The position numbers were made by a program, and so were the translations under genes. Positions 59,607 to 64,000 of a stretch of DNA of 64,000 nucleotides are shown here, one piece after another; within the stretch, counting starts at the first letter, position 1; every line of letters starts with the position of its first letter. The stretch is from positions 62,001 to 126,000 of the forward strand of contig WGNO01000007.1 in the NCBI GenBank assembly GCA_016124525.1, given 5' to 3'. Source of the stretch: Nostoc sp. RI_552 (GTDB lineage Bacteria; Cyanobacteriota; Cyanobacteriia; Cyanobacteriales; Nostocaceae). The notes below the pieces were generated by a model. That model was given only the letters and a program-made list of their open reading frames with translations. It did not search any database and was not told the DNA's origin.

Positions 59607-60911
59607 ATGACTCAGGCAATCACCAAAGATACCCAAGCAACAACTTCGACTTTAAAGGCTTTAAAGTGTAAAGAATGTGGCACAGAATACGAACTGAAAG
59701 CCAGTCATGTTTGCGAGTTTTGTTTTGGTCCACTAGAAGTCAAGTATGACTACAGTGAATTAAGTCTGAGTGTAACCCGGGAAAAAATTGCAGCTGGGCC
59801 AAATTCAATTTGGCGCTATCGTCCCTTTTTGCCAGTGGCAACTGACAACGTAATAGACGTGGGAACAGGTATGACTCCCTTGTTACGTTCCCATCGATTG
59901 GCTCGTCGCTTGGGTTTAAATAAGCTTTATATCAAAAATGATGCTGTAAACATGCCCACCCTCAGCTTTAAAGATCGGGTGGTGTCAGTGGCCCTCAGCC
60001 GGGCGCGGGAATTAGGTTTTAGTACTGTTTCTTGTGCTAGTACAGGTAACTTAGCCAATTCCACAGCTGCCATTGCTGCTTATGCCGGTTTAGATTGTTG
60101 CGTATTCATCCCCGCAGACTTGGAAGCTGGTAAAGTCCTGGGTAGCTTAATCTACAGTCCTACTCTAATGGCAGTGAAAGGCAACTATGATCAGGTAAAT
60201 CGTCTCTGCTCGGAAGTTGCCAATACACACGGTTGGGGTTTTGTCAATATCAATTTGCGTCCTTATTATTCTGAAGGTTCCAAGACTTTAGGTTTTGAAG
60301 TTGCAGAACAACTGGGTTGGCAACTACCAGATCACGTTGTTGCGCCTTTAGCCTCTGGTTCGCTATTTACAAAAATTTATAAAGGTTTCCAAGAATTTGT
60401 GCAAGTTGGTTTAGTCGCTGGTAAAGATGTGCGTTTCAGTGGCGCTCAACCAGAAGGTTGTTCACCCATCGCCCAAGCATTTAAAGAAGGTCGCGACTTT
60501 ATTAAACCAGTAAAACCGAATACAATTGCTAAGTCACTGGCCATTGGCAATCCTGCCGACGGTGTTTATGCTCTTGAACTGGCCCAGAAAACTGGCGGTA
60601 ATATTGAATCAGTCAATGATGCCGAAATTATTGAAGGAATCAAGCTACTAGCAGAAACAGAAGGCATTTTCACAGAAACAGCTGGTGGTACAACCATTGC
60701 TGTGCTGAAAAAATTAGTGGAAGCCGGCAAAATTGATCCAGATGAAACTACTGTGGTCTACATCACTGGCAATGGTTTGAAAACTCAAGAAGCAGTACAA
60801 GGCTACATCGGCGAACCGTTGACAATTGAAGCTAAACTCGATAGTTTTGAACGTGCATTAGAGCGCTCTCGTACACTTGACCGCTTGGAATGGCAACAAG
60901 TCCTAGTTTAG
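59607..60911 (+). CDS. thrC: Threonine synthase
   Basis: A 434-residue PLP enzyme converting O-phosphohomoserine to threonine. An N-terminal zinc-ribbon-like segment (CKECGTEYELKASHVCEFC) precedes the fold; the PLP Lys is in PTLSFKDRVV, and the phosphate loop is ASTGNLANSTAAIAA. The ATG at 59607, after GGGAAGG, is preferred to an upstream frame starting at 59436 that would run through the hairpin. A CysO-like carrier gene follows 91 bases later. Confidence 0.95.
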   Translation: MTQAITKDTQATTSTLKALKCKECGTEYELKASHVCEFCFGPLEVKYDYSELSLSVTREKIAAGPNSIWRYRPFLPVATDNVIDVGTGMTPLLRSHRLARRLGLNKLYIKNDAVNMPTLSFKDRVVSVALSRARELGFSTVSCASTGNLANSTAAIAAYAGLDCCVFIPADLEAGKVLGSLIYSPTLMAVKGNYDQVNRLCSEVANTHGWGFVNINLRPYYSEGSKTLGFEVAEQLGWQLPDHVVAPLASGSLFTKIYKGFQEFVQVGLVAGKDVRFSGAQPEGCSPIAQAFKEGRDFIKPVKPNTIAKSLAIGNPADGVYALELAQKTGGNIESVNDAEIIEGIKLLAETEGIFTETAGGTTIAVLKKLVEAGKIDPDETTVVYITGNGLKTQEAVQGYIGEPLTIEAKLDSFERALERSRTLDRLEWQQVLV

Positions 60912-60920
60912 TTAGAAGTT

Positions 60921-60982
60921 ATGAGTTAAGAGTTTTATATCTAACTTTCAACTCCTAACTAAACTCTTAACTCTCATTTTTC
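60921..60982 (+). terminator. Stem-loop between thrC and the CysO-like gene
   Basis: ATGAGTTAAGAGTTT (60921-60935) pairs with AAACTCTTAACTCTCAT (60961-60977), with a two-base bulge, followed by TTTTT. It is a likely intrinsic terminator; some readthrough would reach the CysO-like gene. Confidence 0.6.
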
Positions 60983-61002
60983 ACTCCTAAATTGCTACTT
61001 TT

Positions 61003-61278
61003 ATGGCTGTTAAAGTTTTAGTTCCCACTGTCCTGCAACCATTGACCGGAAACCAAGCTACACTGATTTGTAATGGTAACAACGTAGCCGAGCTTTTTGA
61101 TTCTCTAGAAGAAAGCTACCCTGGAATCAAATCGCGGTTGTTTGACGAAAAAGGACAGGCAAGACGCTTTTTAAATTTCTATGTTAATAGCGAAGACATT
61201 CGCCATTTGAACGGGATAGATACACCCCTCAAAGATGGTGATGAAGTCAGTATTGTCCCGGCTGTAGCTGGTGGTTGA
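61003..61278 (+). CDS. CysO-like sulfur-carrier protein (ubiquitin fold)
   Basis: A 91-residue ThiS/MoaD-fold protein ending AVAGG. The start [16 protein letters not shown], central LEESYPGI, and [17 protein letters not shown] align with Mycobacterium CysO as I remember it, more closely than with MoaD or ThiS. CysO carries sulfur as a thiocarboxylate for cysteine synthesis. The neighbouring thrC makes a PLP enzyme of the same fold type as cysteine synthase. Whether this protein serves a cysteine synthase here is inferred. Confidence 0.85.
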   Translation: MAVKVLVPTVLQPLTGNQATLICNGNNVAELFDSLEESYPGIKSRLFDEKGQARRFLNFYVNSEDIRHLNGIDTPLKDGDEVSIVPAVAGG

Positions 61279-61399
61279 TACAGACGACAATGGTATCAGT
61301 AAATCCTACTGCAAAGAATCTATAATTTCCCTAGTCTTGAGGTAAATCACTCTCTTGGGTCAAGAGAGAAACTAGCTTTGGATGGCTAATTGACACTAC

Positions 61400-61475
61400 G
61401 TTGACCTAAGTCGGAAGGACGCCCTTCCGACTCGGTTTCAAAACCGGACGTGAGAGTTTCCCCTCATCCATTTCC
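61400..61475 (-). mobile_element. Group II intron 3'-end remnant (domains V-VI)
   Basis: On the minus strand the segment GATGAGGGGAAACTCTCAC with following GTCCGG has the tetraloop hairpin of cyanobacterial group II intron domain V, and GTCGGAAGGGCGTCCTTCCG then GAC is the domain VI stem. The 5' strand of the basal domain V helix is replaced by GGAAATG, so the AGC triad is lost and splicing is not possible. No reverse transcriptase ORF lies around it. The rest of the 61279-61703 gap has a CTCTCTTGGGTCAAGAGAG palindrome near 61351 and nothing else recognised. Confidence 0.65.
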
Positions 61476-61703
61476 TCTCTTGACCCTTGGTATGGGTAGT
61501 AATTTGCCATGACGGCAGCCAAATTTTCTTTCCTTGCAACGCTCCAGTACTTTATCTCGATGGTTTTGGCTCCCTCGATTTTCTTATAAAAGTGAAATAG
61601 TACGACTGGCTCTAGCCAGGCTCTGCTGTGTCAAAATGAAGATAACTTACTACTCAAAGGTGAGCGAACGCTCTGAAAGCTAGACAAAGGATTGACCTGA
61701 GCA

Positions 61704-62321
61704 ATGGCAGAAAAAAAAAATCATAATGAAGCGGGAGAAGTGGCTCCCAGCACTGTTGATAAACAGGCTCCCACCGTCGCTGAAGAAAATGCTCCCAGCA
61801 CTGACGAACCAGTAGCAACAACAATCCCTACTGCCAATACGCCAGACCCCAAAGCAGCGAACCCAAAAGTTAATCCCAACGCCGCTACAGCAGAAACTGC
61901 ACCTCCCAAGGAAAAAAAACCCCCAGCCGCTAAAAAGGAGAAACCCCCAGCTGTTGAAGATAAGCCGTTTGTGGAATTCATGCAGCAAGACTACTTACCA
62001 TCTTTGCAAACAGCGATCGCACAGCAAGGTGTACCAGATTTGCAATTGTCTTTCGCTAAACAGAAAGTTCCCATTGTGGGTTTTCACTCAGCTGAAGAAT
62101 GCTGGCAAGTAATTGGTAGTTGGCAAAATGGTCAGCGCCAATTTAACTTGTATTTTCCAGACGAAAATATCACCGGCAGAAAGGGCTTTTCTTGTAACGA
62201 AGGTAGAAAACCTAGCACACTGGAATCATTCTTAATTGATGAACGGAAAATTACACTAGACCTTTTAGTGTTTGGTTTAGTGCAACGTTTGAACAGTCAA
62301 AAGTGGCTAGGTAGAAATTAA
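61704..62321 (+). CDS. DUF2996-type protein with Ala/Pro/Lys-rich N-terminus
   Basis: A 205-residue protein. Residues 1-85 are a low-complexity Ala/Pro/Glu/Lys region (KEKKPPAAKKEKPPAVEDK); from about residue 88 a globular domain follows (FVEFMQQDYLPSLQTAIAQQ, RQFNLYFPDENI, SFLIDERKITLDLLVFGLVQ) fitting DUF2996, which I recall to be related to the plant photosystem II assembly factor LPA3. Its stop overlaps the stop of the convergent TM2 gene. Confidence 0.72.
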   Translation: MAEKKNHNEAGEVAPSTVDKQAPTVAEENAPSTDEPVATTIPTANTPDPKAANPKVNPNAATAETAPPKEKKPPAAKKEKPPAVEDKPFVEFMQQDYLPSLQTAIAQQGVPDLQLSFAKQKVPIVGFHSAEECWQVIGSWQNGQRQFNLYFPDENITGRKGFSCNEGRKPSTLESFLIDERKITLDLLVFGLVQRLNSQKWLGRN

Positions 62322-62814
62322 ATCAATTCATCAAAGTAATAGGTAACGGCTCCTGTGTTCGGGTCGTTATCTATCCTCACATAACCTGACTTCAACATTT
62401 CCTTAAATGTAGCTTCCACTTCTGCAAATGCTACACCAGTTGCACCCACACCTTGAGTAACAGTCAAACGACCACCTTTTTTTCTGCGGCTTTAATCAAT
62501 GCAATCATCAGTTGGTTACCAGTTGGGCGGTAGAGTTCAGAGGCGATGGGAGCTTGAGGGATGGGTACACCCAAGGAAGACAAACCTACTTTCGCTCTAA
62601 TTTTTTGTTCGTATTCATCCACCATATCAGGGATAAGCAACAAATCCACAAATTGCCCAATGCCAAACACACCGCCAGTCAACAGCCACAAAAGACCCGT
62701 GCCGATTTTGCCATTGTATAAACGATGCAGCCCTCCTATGCCAAAAAACAAAGCTGCACTTAATATATAAGAGACAAAAACACGGTCTTTATGCTGATTG
62801 TTGTCAGGATTCAT
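62318..62814 (-). pseudogene. TM2-domain membrane protein, frameshifted at an A7 run
   Basis: The first frame (62814-62464, 116 residues) encodes a TM2 domain: [46 protein letters not shown]. After [14 protein letters not shown], near 62479, the frame changes at a run of seven A; the other frame continues [20 protein letters not shown] to a stop at 62318-62320, matching what TM2 homologues carry. One extra A would restore a protein of about 165 residues. It is either a recent mutation, a sequencing error or slippage. The short frame may itself be translated. Confidence 0.75.
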
Positions 62815-63419
62815 CTTATTTTCAACCCTTTGGATTTTTTCTTGTAGTTTAGGTTGGATTGTTTATGCCCTAGTCTTCAGTAGTAATCCTATTCATGGAA
62901 TATTTATTTCAAGTCAGAAACTTTGAAAAAATTGCTTAGTTTTTTTGTATTAAGAGCTACAAGAAACTTATAAAAAACACAAGTGTTCGATCCATAATTA
63001 TTCGTGTGCACTACTTCAATCAAAGTCTAACAAATTTATTCACAGGCATAGTCAACTATATTGATATGACAAAGAAACGAATTCGGCAACAGAATGCCAC
63101 AGATACAATTATGGGGAAACCAAAATCGAGTCTGAGTTTGTGAATCACGAATGACGAATTGGTATCACCTCTCTGGTGTTGTAAATATTTATTAAATGAA
63201 TACCCAGATATACCCATTAATGGTACATCTTACTTAAGAAAGGAATTTCCAGAATTAACAAAAACTACCTTCTTTGTGTACACCAACTTAATTTTTTACA
63301 AGCAGATAGGTGAATTGTGCTGGCGTTACAAAAATCTTTACAAATTACGTAGCTACTTAGTCAGGAAATCATTGTTAGTATCCCTCATGCCCGTTTTATA
63401 GAGCAATTCAAATTCCTTT
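62815..63419. other. Gene-free stretch before a TnpB remnant
   Basis: AT-rich DNA. A frame of 80 codons at 63159-63401 has no recognisable family and no good start context, so I do not call it. The region probably contains eroded parts of the insertion element whose tail is at 63420-63644. Confidence 0.4.
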
Positions 63420-63644
63420 TTGGACTTAGACCTTATTACTGTATTCAAAAAACCAGAACCATGCAGTTTTAGTGGTAAGGCTATTCAACGCCCTTGGTAC
63501 AAATCTCAAGATGGTAGACTGATTCATGCGAATGTTAATGCTAGGCTAAATATAGCCATAAAAGTAGTCCCTGGGGCTTTTAGCTTAGGGATAGAGGGTA
63601 TTGCAGTTTACCCATTCCGGGTAACACCGGGAAAAGTACCTTGA
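63420..63644 (+). pseudogene. C-terminal remnant of an IS200/IS605-type TnpB
   Basis: The frame ends with SFSGKAIQRPWYKSQDGRLI, then HANVNARLNIAIKVVPGAF, which is the TnpB C-terminus (GRLIHADVNGAxNIxRKV in intact members, with the last catalytic Asp replaced by Asn in HANVN). RuvC I and II and the zinc finger are missing upstream. It lies 64 bases before acsF. Confidence 0.8.
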
Positions 63645-63708
63645 GGATATTTGTCCATAAAATTACTAACTGTAATCAAGATAATAAAGACAAAAGAGCA
63701 CTTAAAAA

Positions 63709-64000
63709 ATGGTAGATTCCCTCCAAAAACCAGGCTTTGAAGAAATGCGCCCAGGGGTGAAAGTCCCGGCAAAAGAAACCCTGTTAACACCAAGGTTTTA
63801 CACCACTGATTTTGATGAGATGGCGAGGATGGATATATCCGTCAACGAAGACGAATTACAAGCCATTCTTGAAGAATTCCGTGCCGACTACAACCGCCAT
63901 CACTTTGTTCGCGATGCAGAGTTTGAGCAATCCTGGGAGGACATTGAAGGCGAAACTCGTCAATTATTTGTAGAATTTCTCGAACGTTCATGCACGGCAG
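63709..64000 (+). CDS. acsF: Mg-protoporphyrin IX monomethyl ester oxidative cyclase AcsF (3' end outside window)
   Basis: The first 97 residues of the aerobic cyclase forming the fifth ring of chlorophyll. [40 protein letters not shown], and [14 protein letters not shown] are nearly invariant in cyanobacterial AcsF; the iron ligand Glu appears in [10 protein letters not shown]. The frame runs to the window end. A TnpB remnant sits just upstream and could separate it from its native promoter. Confidence 0.95.
   Translation, partial: MVDSLQKPGFEEMRPGVKVPAKETLLTPRFYTTDFDEMARMDISVNEDELQAILEEFRADYNRHHFVRDAEFEQSWEDIEGETRQLFVEFLERSCTA

Noticed and set aside
61475-61640. Open frame on the minus strand upstream of the intron remnant
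   Set aside because: It runs through domain V and VI sequence and has no match to intron-encoded reverse transcriptase or maturase motifs.
63159-63401. 80-codon frame before the TnpB remnant
   Set aside because: No family resemblance and no plausible ribosome-binding site.

Overview
The window is chromosomal DNA from a filamentous, probably heterocyst-forming cyanobacterium of the Nostocales type. Support: photosynthesis and pigment genes (psb30, psbP, pcyA, the start of acsF), frequent GCGATCGC (HIP1) octamers, a GAF-GAF-PAS adenylate cyclase of the Anabaena CyaB kind, a devBCA exporter operon with a GTAN8TAC (NtcA-type) site upstream, a PyrF-PyrE fusion, and a 2-oxoacid TRAP transporter laid out as in Anabaena. 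Base composition is AT-rich. I saw no rRNA or tRNA gene.

Layout. 1-6 kb: end of a His-rich CobW-type GTPase, folE, a small secreted Cys protein, a pentapeptide-repeat protein, a fibrillin-like protein, a TPR protein and an SGNH hydrolase. 6-9 kb: a 46-residue membrane protein and a 963-residue fusion of a PlsY-like membrane domain with a PEP-synthase-like phosphotransferase. 9-16 kb: an acetyltransferase, bioB and pstSCAB behind a Pho-box-like repeat. 16-24 kb: a decayed transposase, pyrFE, a molybdopterin oxidoreductase/cytochrome b pair, a TRAP transporter and a sensor kinase. 24-33 kb: murE, a glutaredoxin-like protein, a decayed three-repeat CRISPR remnant, sbcD, a Ser/Thr kinase and a polysaccharide deacetylase. 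33-47 kb: recJ, psb30, a YkgJ protein, two half-size GDT1/UPF0016 manganese-exporter-like proteins, cyaB, the devBCA-HAD phosphatase operon and pcyA. 47-54 kb: a PEP-CTERM-like protein, maf, psbP, a J-domain protein, an iron-type ABC transporter without binding protein, and moaD. 54-58 kb: a phosphite uptake and oxidation operon (ptxABCD) behind a second Pho-box-like repeat. 58-64 kb: two DUF2267 proteins, thrC with a CysO-like sulfur carrier, group II intron and TnpB remnants, a DUF2996 protein, a frameshifted TM2 protein and the start of acsF.

How it fits together. Two phosphorus systems, the high-affinity phosphate transporter and the phosphite transporter plus dehydrogenase, both carry 11-bp-periodic TTAACCT-type repeats, so they probably respond together to phosphate starvation. 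The devBCA operon (heterocyst envelope glycolipid-type export) is fused transcriptionally to a HAD phosphatase. Mobile DNA is present only as remnants: a transposase patchwork, a TnpB tail, a broken group II intron end and a dead CRISPR array. A family of about 100-bp intergenic repeats occurs four times between 27.7 and 46 kb.
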